DNA from: Phallusia fumigata
Taxonomy: Eukaryota > Chordata > Ascidiacea > Phlebobranchia > Ascidiidae
Length of the DNA: 29,830 nucleotides
Direction: 5' to 3'
NCBI GenBank assembly: GCA_008931825.1
Contig: QXVZ01016760.1
Location: forward strand, 1 to 29,830
A program made the position numbers and the translations under genes. Each line of letters starts with the position of its first letter. Position 1 is the first letter of the stretch. The notes beneath the pieces were generated by a model. The model was not told where the DNA came from. It did not search any database and worked only from the letters and a program-made list of their open reading frames with translations. Shown here piece after piece: positions 1 through 8,878 of the stretch.

Positions 1-193
1 TCTACTAGCTGTGAACGTTTTATCCAAATCCACCAAACATTTCATGCCAAAAGGTGAAAACAATATGTGTCCCATTCAGAAAGGGGAACCATAACAGAAT
101 GTTCCAACAGAACTAGGCAGTAAACTCTGTTTTGAACAATACTTGGTAAGGCTACCTTCTACACACTAAAACTGGAACACAATTAAATTGTAC

Positions 194-393
194 CTGATAC
201 ATATAAAAACAGGAACGTGGAAATCCATGTTCCAAGCCAAGCAACAAACAAACCAGTACCAATCGTGGAAATGTAAAAGGCAACAGGATTTGTTTGTTTC
301 AATTCATGCAAATCCATGAATGATAATTTACAACGTAAAATGGTTTGGTCAATGTTGTCACAGACAACAACAAAGTCCTCATTTAGATTTTTC
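194..393 (-). CDS. arl6ip1-like: ARL6IP1-like exon 4
   Basis: Acceptor TTTCAG, donor GTACAA. Encodes the cytosolic loop with conserved LHELKQTNPVAFY and hydrophobic hairpin 2. It ends in phase 1, so at least one further exon is required. I tested acceptors in 1-190 and none gave a convincing family-like C-terminus. Confidence 0.78.
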
Positions 394-2255
394 CTGAAAA
401 AGCGAAACTGGTTAAACACCTATTTAGTGTATAAAGCACTCAAGTGTCCTTTAAATCCTTTAGCCACAAGTCTGCAGCAGATGGCAAAATGCAAAACAAG
501 AGAGTCCTTTATGTTTCTGTGGTGAGCATTGTGATATTTGGTGCTTGGAGTTATGCAACAGAGGTGCTAATGGGCTGCATAACTTGGTGAAGCATTGCAA
601 CCCAGCACCTGCTTTACATTTAGATCCCTTTTAATATATTTGTAGGTTATTCCACCATTTGTTTATCGGTCACAAACACTGTGGCTGGATACAAACTTTT
701 GACCTTAGCTTATGTATGACCTCTCATTCTATTGCTGATTAACTAAATGCCATTCACTGATGCAAGTTGGTATCTCCTGCAATTCAAATGTCTTTCTCAC
801 CTACAACATAAAAACATTTTTTCCTAAAGAGTTACGTTTTTTCATTTTATCCATTTTGTGAAACACAATAAAATGTGTTTGTGATAAAGCAGAGATATCT
901 CTAAAATTTACTTACAACTATAAGTATAATGTACTAATCATCTTTTCAGAGGTATAATGTTCTAACCATCTTTACCTTTCTGTTTGATTTGGCAAAGCAT
1001 CAACAAGCATTTGCATAAAAAGGACACCAGAAATGCACAAAGCTACAAATGTTACAAGAGATAAATTGACAAACGACAATGTTCTGAAAGACACAACAAA
1101 TAATTTTGTCAAATTAATCAATATTTAATACCACCCAAAACAAAATTTAATTTAACATAGTGATGTAACTGGGTTGTGGATGGTGTAAAATTTAATTAAA
1201 TTTTGTGCAAAATGCAAATATTAATAGTTTCTAGTAACATTCCACTTAGTATTTAATTTGCACAATGACAGGATACACCACAAAACTCTTAATAGGCCAA
1301 GTTAGAGAGTCATATTAAAAGCCCGTTGGTATATAACACTCATTCTGCAAAGTTAACTTTTCCACAAAAAATGCTAAGCCAACATTTTAGCACAGTTTGT
1401 GTTGGGCTTGGAGCATAAAAAGTTTGTACAAAACCCACATTACAGTACTTACATAAATACAGCAGATATACATAGGAACACAACTCCTGCGTAATATTCT
1501 TCACGCCACATCAAAATGTTCCACACAAAAACTATGAAACTTTTGTGGTTTCCCAGAAACCATTGTACTTGACTGGTTTTGGTATCCTGCAATCATATTA
1601 GAGGTGAAAATGTAACCTAAGAATGCCTAAACAAAAATTGAATACTTAAAAGAGGAAGCATTGACCAGATTAATTTACCAAAACAGCTTTGCATCTATTT
1701 GGATCGCGTTTTTGTGTGACTCAAAATGGGATTTCACCCAAAATACAGTTCCGTCAATCTAGGCAAGGTCTAAGTTTTTAAACTTAAAACCAGACATGAC
1801 CTAATACCCCAGGTTCGATAACCTTTGTGTCTATAACAGTGGTTCTTAATCGGGGAGAGGTGCAGTAGAAAAAAGATTAAGAACCACTGGTCTAAAGCAA
1901 ATTGTGAGATACATTAAAACCATTTCCACATAAGAAACATAAATATAAATCCTTAAAATGAAAATACTGGTTTTGATAAAATATAAAAGCAATTTGCTTA
2001 AAAAAAGTTCATCAATGAATCTCTGAAAATTGTTGCAAAATGTGTAACCAATGACTTAATTTTTAAATCCATTTTACTAAAAAAATTTCAGTTTTATATG
2101 TATAAACTAGCTTTTATGAAACGACTTTTTCCACGTGATTTATGTCATCTTAGGCCAATGTTTGAAGACATAGCACTTGGTTGTAAGTTTACCTTGCAAA
2201 TGTTTTCCGCATCTTTTTGTGAATTCAAATTCTGAATGTCTGACTTTATGTCCAT
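194..2255 (-). CDS. arl6ip1-like: ARL6IP1-like ER membrane-shaping protein (partial, 3' end off the window)
   Basis: Four exons read on the minus strand with consistent phases: 2255-2193 (ATG, 21 codons, phase 0 out), 1586-1453 (phase 2 out), 1083-976 (phase 2 out) and 393-194 (phase 1 out), each flanked by AG and GT. Together they give 505 nt, about 168 residues. The family is about 200 residues, so one short final exon should lie left of position 1. The protein has a charged N-terminus, a WNILMWREEYY stretch followed by paired hydrophobic segments, a polar loop rich in D/N/Q, then LHELKQTNPVAFY followed by a second hydrophobic hairpin. This order (W-rich entry, hairpin, cytosolic loop, LK..P..FY, hairpin) matches ARL6IP1, a reticulon-homology-type protein that bends ER tubules. 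A FAM134/RETREG-type relative is the main alternative. Start chosen because it is the only ATG exon in correct phase. A CCAAT box (minus-strand ATTGG, near 2310) lies about 55 bp upstream. Confidence 0.75.
394..975. other. Intron between ARL6IP1-like exons 3 and 4
   Basis: AT-rich intronic sequence with no further coding signal on either strand. Confidence 0.6.
976..1083 (-). CDS. arl6ip1-like: ARL6IP1-like exon 3
   Basis: Acceptor TTTCAG, donor GTAAAG. Encodes the second half of hydrophobic hairpin 1 and the start of the polar loop. Phase 2 in, 2 out. Confidence 0.76.
1453..1586 (-). CDS. arl6ip1-like: ARL6IP1-like exon 2
   Basis: Acceptor TTGCAG, donor GTAAGT. Encodes the W/R-rich amphipathic entry segment and the first half of hydrophobic hairpin 1. 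Phase 0 in, 2 out. Confidence 0.78.
1587..2192. other. First intron of the ARL6IP1-like gene
   Basis: Non-coding, AT-rich. It contains a 53-bp hAT-type relic at 1837-1889, described separately. Confidence 0.6.
1837..1889. mobile_element. 53-bp hAT-type mini-element with perfect terminal inverted repeats
   Basis: CAGTGGTTCTTAATC at 1837-1851 is the exact reverse complement of GATTAAGAACCACTG at 1875-1889. The CAGTGGTTC end is typical of hAT-superfamily TIRs. The flanking octamers GTCTATAA (1829-1836) and GTCTAAAG (1890-1897) agree at 6 of 8 positions, compatible with an aged 8-bp target-site duplication. There is no coding capacity. Confidence 0.65.
2193..2255 (-). CDS. arl6ip1-like: ARL6IP1-like exon 1 (start codon)
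   Basis: ATG at 2255-2253 opens 21 codons ending in a Cys-Lys pair before a GTAAAC donor (phase 0). The next exon begins in phase 0, and its other two frames are closed. Confidence 0.65.
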
Positions 2256-2306
2256 TTAAAAAAAGCATTGCCGTTAAGACAGGCTTGATTGTTACGCAAT
2301 ATGTTT

Positions 2307-2318
2307 TCAACCAATCAG
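2307..2318 (-). promoter_or_regulatory. CCAAT box upstream of the ARL6IP1-like start
   Basis: The plus strand reads AACCAATCAGAGC here, matching the NF-Y CCAAT consensus. It sits about 50-60 bp upstream of the minus-strand ATG at 2255. Placement is suggestive only, because no transcription start is known. Confidence 0.4.
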
Positions 2319-2679
2319 AGCTTGCCACAAAACATATGCACAGTAGAGCATGTAACTAAAAACACCAAAAAAGAGGAACTTAATTGTTAACAAAGAACCT
2401 TGTCCCTTGGAAACCTTTTGCAAAAAAATTCTGAGGGGAAAGTCCCGGGGAGTTTTTATTACGGTGCTGGAAAACAATACAAATAAATATTTTTATTTGG
2501 TAGTGGTACGAGGTGTTTATTTGTTATTGTGTTAAAATTGAGATCATGAAATTTTTGAAAACATTCTTGCCTCTTAAATTGGTAAAAACAACTGTAAAAA
2601 GTAAAAATCGCCCAAAAAATGTGCATTCCGAAGGGGAAAGAACCTGCGTAATGGGACATCCGAATCCGAACAGTTGACC

Positions 2680-3335
2680 CGGTGCCTTCGAATGCTGCTG
2701 GTGCACTTGGTTCACTTGGTTCGCTTGGTCCGGCACTTGGTGCACTAAAACTCGAAACGTTTGCTATTTATGTTCACGGTTAGTGCTTTTGGGGTCAGGG
2801 AGTCGGGATTAGTAAAAAATTATTGAAAAAATAGTAATCGTGGCATCAAAACGGGTTACCTGCAGTATTTATGAGTTTCGTCGCATCAAAATGGGTTACT
2901 TGCGCGTTACCTGCAGTATTTACAATTTCGTCCCATTTTCCCCTATCTAAATGCGTTACCAGCAGCATTCGAAGTTTTTTGCGACGGACCAAGNGAATGC
3001 TGCTGGTGCACTTGGTTCACTTGGTTCGCTTGGTCCGGCACTTGGTGCACTAAAACTCGAAACGTTTGCTATTTATGTTCACGGTTAGTGCTTTTGGGGT
3101 CAGGGGGTCGGGATTAGTAAAACATTATTGACAAAATACTAATCGTGGCATCATAACGGGTTACCTGCAGTATTTATGAGTTTCATGGCATCAAAATGGG
3201 TTACTTGTGCGTTACCTGCAGTATTTACAATTTCGTCCCATTTTCCCCTATCTAAATGCGTCACCAGCAGCATTTGAAGTTTTTTGCGACGGACCAAGCG
3301 AACCAAGTGCACCAGCAGCATTCGAAGGCACCCCT
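2680..3335. mobile_element. Fold-back / MITE-like element (contains an assembly overlap)
   Basis: The left end starting GGTGCCTTCGAATGCTGCTG at 2681 is the reverse complement of the right end finishing at about 3332. The arms are about 40 bp, and the left arm has one extra 9-bp ACTTGGTTC unit. GTTGACC lies directly outside both ends (2673-2679 and 3336-3342), a plausible target duplication. The right end can be read as CAGGGGTG in reverse complement, a hAT-like terminus. The interior carries repeated GGTTAC-CTGCAGTATTTA units and has no ORF. The true element is probably about 350 bp, because 2995-3298 repeats 2690-2993. Confidence 0.6.
2690..3298. repeat. 304-bp direct duplication across the contig join at n2994
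   Basis: 2690-2993 and 2995-3298 are both exactly 304 bp and differ by only a few substitutions. The repeat boundary coincides with the n. This is best read as unmerged allelic contig ends inside the fold-back element. Confidence 0.8.
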
Positions 3336-4054
3336 GTTGACCATCTGACTGAAGTGGTTTGACCATTTGTGAATATTGGCGAATAAAGTCGGTTACTTAA
3401 TGCTCTTTGTGCAACTAGGTTATATCATGTTGCATATTCCCAAACTGTGATACCTTACAAATGTCTGTGCAAAAGTTTAGCATGTTGGTGCATATTTTTA
3501 TAAAGTTATAGTCATTTACTTTTCCTAAAATTCGCCAATGTGAGTTTAAAAAACAGGCCTGTAGTTTTCAATAGAATGGGAAGTGATGTTACATTTGGGA
3601 CGTGTGGCAGTGAGGTTATAGTGTTTATTGGCAGATAATAACTTTCTGCCTTGTCACATTCAAGAAATCAGCTACCAAAGGGTTGGTAACCGTTTTAACC
3701 CGACATATTTGAGCACATTACCATACAGAACATGGTTTGAGTTTCTTTTGGTCAGTTAATCTTAGCACAACACTAATCTTAAAACATCAACAGAAATAGC
3801 TACACAACATTAAAGCAAAAACTATAGGAAATAAGTGCTGGATCAAGGTTAAATGCACATTTGCTACACTGTTTTTTAATAGCATTATATGAGTACATAA
3901 TGCAGATATTTGTTTGTTTAGTGTATCAACAACAAAAATATATTCTTCACTAAAACAGATGTATGTAATGTTTGGGTAAAACAAACAAGCTTTTGGTGGT
4001 ATGGTGCAAATATAGGTTTTTGTATGTTCTGGGTGACAGAATACAACATGAAGA

Positions 4055-4072
4055 ATGGAAGCTGCTCATAAG
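4055..4072 (+). CDS. Possible kinase exon 1 (start codon, GC-AG intron)
   Basis: ATG at 4055 followed by five codons ends in AAG before GCAAGT, the usual context for a GC donor. It joins in phase 0 to the first certain exon at 4295. Other upstream starts are possible, so this is tentative. Confidence 0.35.
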
Positions 4073-7000
4073 GCAAGTATATATCAGTGTCACCAAAATA
4101 ACAAAACAAGCATCTGGTTATAAAGTCAGGGCCATTGTAGGCCCCTTTTTGTCGGACTATGACACAAGCCTTACATTCTTGAAGCTTTTACATTCTTTGA
4201 CCAACAGTCTGATGAATATGAAGTTTAATGTAAATTGTCTGCAATTGCATCTTGTGTAAAATTGTCCCCTCAGTTTGTTACTTTTTGTGCACAGATAAGG
4301 AATTACAGTGCAAATGAAATTAGATTTGTACGTGGAAGGGAAGGTTATATAGGAAAAGGTTCATATGGAACAGTGCAGCTTGCTTACCACAAAATTCATC
4401 AATGGGTTGCTGTCAAATGTTTCAAGGTCAATCCAACTGACCTAGGTTGTTTGGAACGCAAGTGAGTATAGTGGTTTTCCTAACATTAGGTTGTTTTTAT
4501 TGTTAAGGTATAGTAAAACCTGGTTAGAAATGGACAACAGCTTTAATTTTGGGATTACACAGTCAACTACTTGTAGAGTGAGGTCAAAACCTCTGACCTG
4601 TAACTTGGCCACCAGCTTGATGGATTGGCATATTTCTTTGAGGACCTAGTTATAGCAATTCTACACTTTTTTCAAGTGATTAATAATGTGCAACAAGCAG
4701 AACAAAAACTTTATAGTTAACATGGGACTAGTTGGTTTTGTTACTTATTGTTCAGGTTGTATGATGAAGTGGGCCCAGTTCACGGAGCAAACAACCAAAA
4801 TGTCCTCAGAGTTTTTGGTGTCATAAAATCTCCTCAAATGCTGGGAATGGTTTCAGAATATTTGCCAGGGAATTGCCTTTCTAATCTAGTTTTTAACACC
4901 GAAATTGCTATTTCTTATTTACTGTACTTGAGATTTTGTCGGGATATTAGCAATGGAGTGGTAGGAATTCACAACTTGCAGCAAGAAAAGCGACTTACCC
5001 ATGGGGATTTAAAACTTGACAACATTCTTCTTACAAGCAACCTGGAATGCAAAATATGTGACTTTGGCAGCTCAGAATTAGCTCGGAACACCGGGCGTAA
5101 CTCAACCAGTGATAGAATGGGAAGAAATGATTTTACAGAGGTGTATGCAGCTCCTGAAAGACTGTTGAATCAACACATGAAAATGACTACGGCCATGGAT
5201 GTATTCAGCGTTGCCATGATTTTCTACTACATATTGTGTCGTGAGCTTTACAATGTCGACTATTATGTCATACTCCTGCAGCAAGGGCGCCGACCAACAA
5301 TGGAAAAAATCAACACTTTGAAACAAGCATTGCAAAATGACCCCACAGGTCTCAACATAATCAGTCTTATTGAAAGTGAGATGAAAAAATGTTGGGCACA
5401 GAATCCACTGGATCGCCCGAAAATTCTGCAAGTTCGAGATAACTTACAGAATCAATTGGACCTATACAGTGATGCGTGTTTGTTAGAGTGTGTTAAAGTC
5501 ACCCTTGAGCAATACAGGATTCACAGACCAATCTATGCAAACCAGCAGTGGATGACTATTGAGGATTTAGGTACGTTTTAGGCCCAAAGTTTTGTACTTT
5601 TTAGGGCAGTAGTTCCGGATTGGGGAGGAATTCTTACCCAGGGAGAAATTTTATGGGTTAAGAGGAGGAATTTCCACTTTATGGTTAAGTTGTTCGTAAT
5701 AAGAGAAGTATTTATTTTTAACTTTATCAAGTGGTTTCATTACTTGTATCGCTTGTTGGCTAATAGAGGTGAACAGTTCCAAAATAAGCAAAGGGTGGAA
5801 TGCATTAAAAAAGTTGGGATTCACTGATTTAGGGAAAGATATACTGCAGATAAAAAGCCTATTAACCTAAAATTAAAGTCATGGTGGCTTTTCATTATAC
5901 CAGTATGTGTTTGTGTGATCGTTGTTTTCACTATCTTTCAAGAAATGTTTGCATTTATCAAATATATGTCACTATGTAAAAATGCAAGTGCATGAGGCGG
6001 TAATCTCTATTTTAAATGATCATGGGCCCCTTAGACTCTATTAGATTAGACTCTTATTCACCTTCTGGCTTACAAAGCCCTGCACTGGGTAAGCTTCTGT
6101 CAAAGGTTTATATCCTCCGTTGGTCAAACTTTTTTAGCCAATACCTTGCTGCATGTTAAACACTACAATGGTCGACTCTAATTCAACTTTATGCTTCTTG
6201 CAGGCCTTTCACAGAATGCATGGAAAGGCGTTTAATTTTAATTTGCAAATTTTACGCAGATATGAATCCACAAGGTGTAGATGAAAGTAATGCCACTCAG
6301 GATCGAACAGAAAGTATCGACCTCGCCCCCCTGTCTTCAGCCTCTGTTAATGGTTATTAAAACAATGTTATTAAGATTCTGGATTCAACACATGTAATCA
6401 TAACACCCTTTATTTGTCTTGCACTTTTTAGGGCAAAGTGACTTTCAAAGTACGACAGTGCCAAAGGCAGTTCTTCAAAACTGCTTACAAGAAAACGAAA
6501 ACATTGAAGACTTACCCTCAAATGGTAAATTTTATTGGTACTATTTACATTTTGGGTTTTGAAAAGCTTACAATTTGTCAAAAATGGTTTCAAGTAGCCC
6601 TTTTAATGAACAAGTTATTCTATAACTGATAATTACCATTTTCATCCATATAAATATCACCAATAGTAATAACGCCAACTATGTTTTTTCAGACCTTGAG
6701 CCCAATGATACAACTGCACCGAAAGTTGTTTGCCACACGAGCGCAGTTTCATATAAAAGGAGGAGCACTGGACAACACTCAAGTGGTAACAGTTTTGTAT
6801 ATTTGCAAAAGTTGTGCATTAAACGCAGGTGGACTTACAAAAATGGTCACCCCTATTGTTTCTAAAAGAGAAAAATTAGCCACCTGTGTTTGGACTACCC
6901 GGAGTCCATAGCTGGATGCAATATCCAAAAAATGACATAACCCAGTGCAAATTGGGCCAGTGAAAAATACATGGGTTTTGTGCATTATTTTTCAAAACCA

Positions 7001-7749
7001 AAAACACTTTTTTAAACACATAACTGCCAGAGAGTTTGTATGTAGTGAATACATTTGCACTGATGATAACAGCGATGGTTGTAGCATTTGCATTACAACA
7101 TGTTCGCTATTTACAAGCTCTCTGTTTTTAGTGAGGCCACTTTTTTAGGCCGTGACTTGTGCTCTTAAAAATGTTTTTATGTTTAGATCAAACACCAGAC
7201 TTTATAACAGCCATGCTGCTTGCACAAATGGCAATGAGACTGTCTGTCAGCAACAATAATCAAAACTTGTCCAAAGAAAGAAAGGTTTGGGAAGAAGTAA
7301 GTAAATTTCTTAAGGCCGCAACCAATCATGTCCAATCTTCCGATAACCAAGACCCACAAATCCTGAACTCAGTCAATACTCTACTGGGGCAAGTACAAAA
7401 CCTCATTCAGTTCAATGTTAGGATTCAAACCTTGCTTACAGCGAAGTTGTTATGCTTTTTGGCTGACTGTTATTTACACTGGAGGGAATTCTATGAAGCA
7501 CTGAAAACAGCAACAAAGGCAATCTCACTATTGCATACCTATGGTGACCAATCAGAAAAGCTGTCATTGCTTCCCTGTTGTTACCACATTATTGGCCGAG
7601 CTTGTGTGGGTTTAGGACAAAGCGAAGAAGCGGCACAGGTTATCTTAAAAGCAATTTTACTGGTGGAGCAAAGTTCGGATTTTGAGGATAACGAGGCACA
7701 GAAATTTAACACCCTACAGGCTTTACAGCAATTGCTAAATATGTGTTAG
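4055..7749 (+). CDS. IRAK/Pelle-like (HGD) protein kinase with C-terminal TPR-like region
   Basis: Exons 4055-4072 (tentative), 4295-4461, 4756-5570, 6260-6352, 6432-6524, 6693-6785 and 7187-7749 join in one open frame of about 613 codons. Kinase domain at about residues 15-295: Gly-loop IGKGSYGTV (25-33), VAVK Lys47, probable alpha-C Glu66, catalytic loop HGDLKLDN (144-151), DFG (164-166), APE as APER (194-197), and KKCW...DRP near 272-283. All catalytic residues are present, so activity is expected. HGD in place of HRD makes it a non-RD kinase, as in IRAK1 and Pelle. A polar, Ser/Thr-rich linker of about 95 residues comes from three 93-nt exons. The last exon encodes about 187 mostly helical residues with two TPR-like pairs (AKLLCFLADCY...A, YHIIGRACVGLGQSEEAA). 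No signal peptide, membrane segment or death domain is visible. It could also be a lineage-specific TKL kinase. The gene runs tail to tail with the RNF213-like gene. Confidence 0.85.
4295..4461 (+). CDS. Kinase exon: glycine loop and catalytic lysine
   Basis: Acceptor TGCACAG, donor GTGAGT, phase 2 out. Encodes IGKGSYGTV and VAVK. Confidence 0.9.
4756..5570 (+). CDS. Kinase exon: most of the catalytic domain
   Basis: Acceptor TTGTTCAG, donor GTACGT, phase 2 in, 1 out. Encodes the alpha-C helix through subdomain XI, then a helical tail with YSDAC (residues 299-303) and VKVTL. Confidence 0.93.
5571..6259. other. Kinase intron carrying a hAT MITE
   Basis: No coding signal. It contains the 220-bp MITE at 5607-5826, just 36 bp after the splice donor. 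Confidence 0.7.
5607..5826. mobile_element. 220-bp hAT-type MITE, copy A
   Basis: It begins CAGTAGTTCCGG and ends GGGATTCACTG. The flanking octamers TTTTAGGG (5599-5606) and ATTTAGGG (5827-5834) match at 7 of 8, the target-duplication length of hAT elements. In reverse complement it aligns with 9440-9659: both contain CCCAA..TTTTTT.ATGCATTC near one end and TTCCTCCC near the other. No ORF. Confidence 0.82.
6260..6352 (+). CDS. Linker exon 1 (93 nt, phase 1-1)
   Basis: Acceptor TTACGCAG. The donor GTTATT is weak; reading through it would meet a stop within two codons (an alternative C-terminus for a kinase-only isoform). Polar, acidic and Ser/Asn-rich. Confidence 0.7.
6432..6524 (+). CDS. Linker exon 2 (93 nt, phase 1-1)
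   Basis: Acceptor CTTTTTAG, donor GTAAAT. The frame is open with a TTVPKAV segment and an acidic end. Confidence 0.78.
6693..6785 (+). CDS. Linker exon 3 (93 nt, phase 1-1)
   Basis: Acceptor TTTTTTCAG, donor GTAACA. The frame is open with TTAPKVV and a basic KRR cluster. Confidence 0.76.
6786..7186. other. Last intron of the kinase gene
   Basis: About 400 bp with no supported exon. Confidence 0.55.
7187..7749 (+). CDS. Kinase gene terminal exon: TPR-like helical domain and stop
   Basis: Acceptor TATGTTTAG, phase 1 in, TAG at 7747-7749. Encodes alternating amphipathic helices with Ala/Gly/Tyr spacing like TPRs. The closest AATAAA on this strand that I noticed is distant (near 8537), so a variant poly(A) signal is likely. 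Confidence 0.88.
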
Positions 7750-8163
7750 GCTATCGATATTATCTGGGGGAGTAATTATATCAAACATGTGACATTGATT
7801 GTGAATTTTTGTGCATGTTGTATTTCACTGTTGGCTTTGTTATTTTATATTTTATGAAATGAATTTAAATTAAGTACTATATACAAATATATATAGTGTG
7901 TTTGTGATTTATTATATATTGCTGATATATTGAGTTTCCCTTTTGTCCCATCTCACTTTTGGCCAAAAACATTCCTATAATTTCGGATGCAATGTCACTC
8001 AAAATTTAATTTGCAACAGTCTGTTGTGATTTCAAATTATTTTTTGCACATTTGCTGATACAAAACTACAAAAAGTTAACTAATGTGTCATATAAATGTG
8101 CATGTACCTAATACGAAAGTGAAATGAGAGATTGTTTGACAAAAGCTCTGTTATATGATTTCA

Positions 8164-8201
8164 AGGTTGCTTTAGCTCAACTATCAAATTGAAAGCAACC
8201 T
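8164..8201. other. Hairpin near the RNF213-like 3' end
   Basis: AGGTTGCTTT (8164-8173) is a perfect inverted repeat of AAAGCAACCT (8192-8201) with an 18-nt loop. It lies just upstream (on the plus strand) of the minus-strand AATAAA. Confidence 0.5.
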
Positions 8202-8203
8202 GA

Positions 8204-8209
8204 TTTATT
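8204..8209 (-). terminator. Candidate polyadenylation signal of the RNF213-like gene
   Basis: TTTATT on the plus strand reads AATAAA on the minus strand, about 505 bp after the stop codon. It is a candidate only. Confidence 0.35.
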
Positions 8210-8563
8210 AGGTAAACATAAATGTCAAAAGCAACTCCTACAAAAAATATGAATTAATTGAAATACAAAGGATTGTTTATACATCGAATATAAAAAAGGA
8301 AAACTATATAAGCATTTTTAGGAAGGAAAACATAAGACCCAACAACAAAACACACCCTATACCTGCCTTTTTCTGTTTAAAATATGTAAGTGCACAGGAA
8401 AAAGGGAATGCAATAGGTAAACTAAGGCATTATCTGGAAGTCAAGCGAAAAAACTAATAACGAATCATATCACAAAAGCGAACTTACTGGAATCGTGCAA
8501 CAAGCATAGGAATGTGGGACTTTATGGGCCACGTTGAATAAAAAAATGTAAAAAACGAACAAG

Positions 8564-8793
8564 GATTTTAATGAAATGTCGAACACAAAATTCTTATCAT
8601 ACAGAAATCTAAAAATAAGTGAAAAGCAAGCTTAACTAGTATTTCATTTGGCATCCTCTCCATTCAAACACACACAAAAGGATAAAGATTTCAATGAAAT
8701 GTAGATCATATCCTTATTGGACGGAAATCTTAAACAAGTGGACAGCATGCTTCACTAGTATTTCATTAGGCATCTTATCAATCCAAACAAGTT
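8564..8793 (-). repeat. 123-bp tandem duplication covering the end of the RNF213-like last exon
   Basis: 8564-8670 and 8687-8793 align at an offset of 123 bp, with shared GATTT.AATGAAATGT and CTAGTATTTCATT.GGCATC. On the minus strand both read MPNEILVK followed by an A.HLF-like helix. The lower copy lacks a good acceptor and the stop has decayed, so it looks like an unused partial exon copy in the 3' UTR. Confidence 0.75.
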
Positions 8794-8878
8794 CCATCTT
8801 CCTTTCATTAGCAAATACTTCCAAGTAATCCTTGAGTCTATAAAAGTAAAGCTTGTAAAACTGGTATGTTGCACCGAG
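8714..8878 (-). CDS. rnf213-like: RNF213-like terminal exon and stop
   Basis: Acceptor TTTTCAG, 54 codons plus TAA. The final MPNEILVKHAVHLFK helix resembles the family's last PEEILLA...VWK helix. Confidence 0.8.
   Translation of the reverse strand, partial: LGATYQFYKLYFYRLKDYLEVFANERKMELVWIDKMPNEILVKHAVHLFKISVQ

Larger units (their letters stand above)
2256..4054. other. Divergent intergenic region between the ARL6IP1-like and kinase genes
   Basis: It separates two gene starts pointing away from each other. It holds the CCAAT element near 2310 and the fold-back element at 2680-3335. I see no coding exon in 3346-4054. Long frames here lack splice support and family resemblance. Confidence 0.55.
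7750..8713. other. Intergenic region between convergent kinase and RNF213-like genes
   Basis: AT-rich, with runs of TATA near 7880-7915. It holds a hairpin (8164-8201), a minus-strand AATAAA (8204-8209) and a decayed duplicate of the RNF213-like last exon (8564-8670). No further gene seen. Confidence 0.6.

Noticed and set aside
1-190. Possible final ARL6IP1-like exon
   Set aside because: Acceptors exist, but each tested reading gives a stop or a tail unlike the family.
2140-2328. Minus-strand frame with a GKHLQGK-like stretch
   Set aside because: A different frame of the same stretch gives the phase-consistent ARL6IP1-like first exon; this one lacks an ATG and splice support.
3972-4259. 95-codon plus-strand frame upstream of the kinase
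   Set aside because: No family resemblance, and it is out of frame with the certain kinase exon; at most a few codons within it belong to a start exon in another frame.
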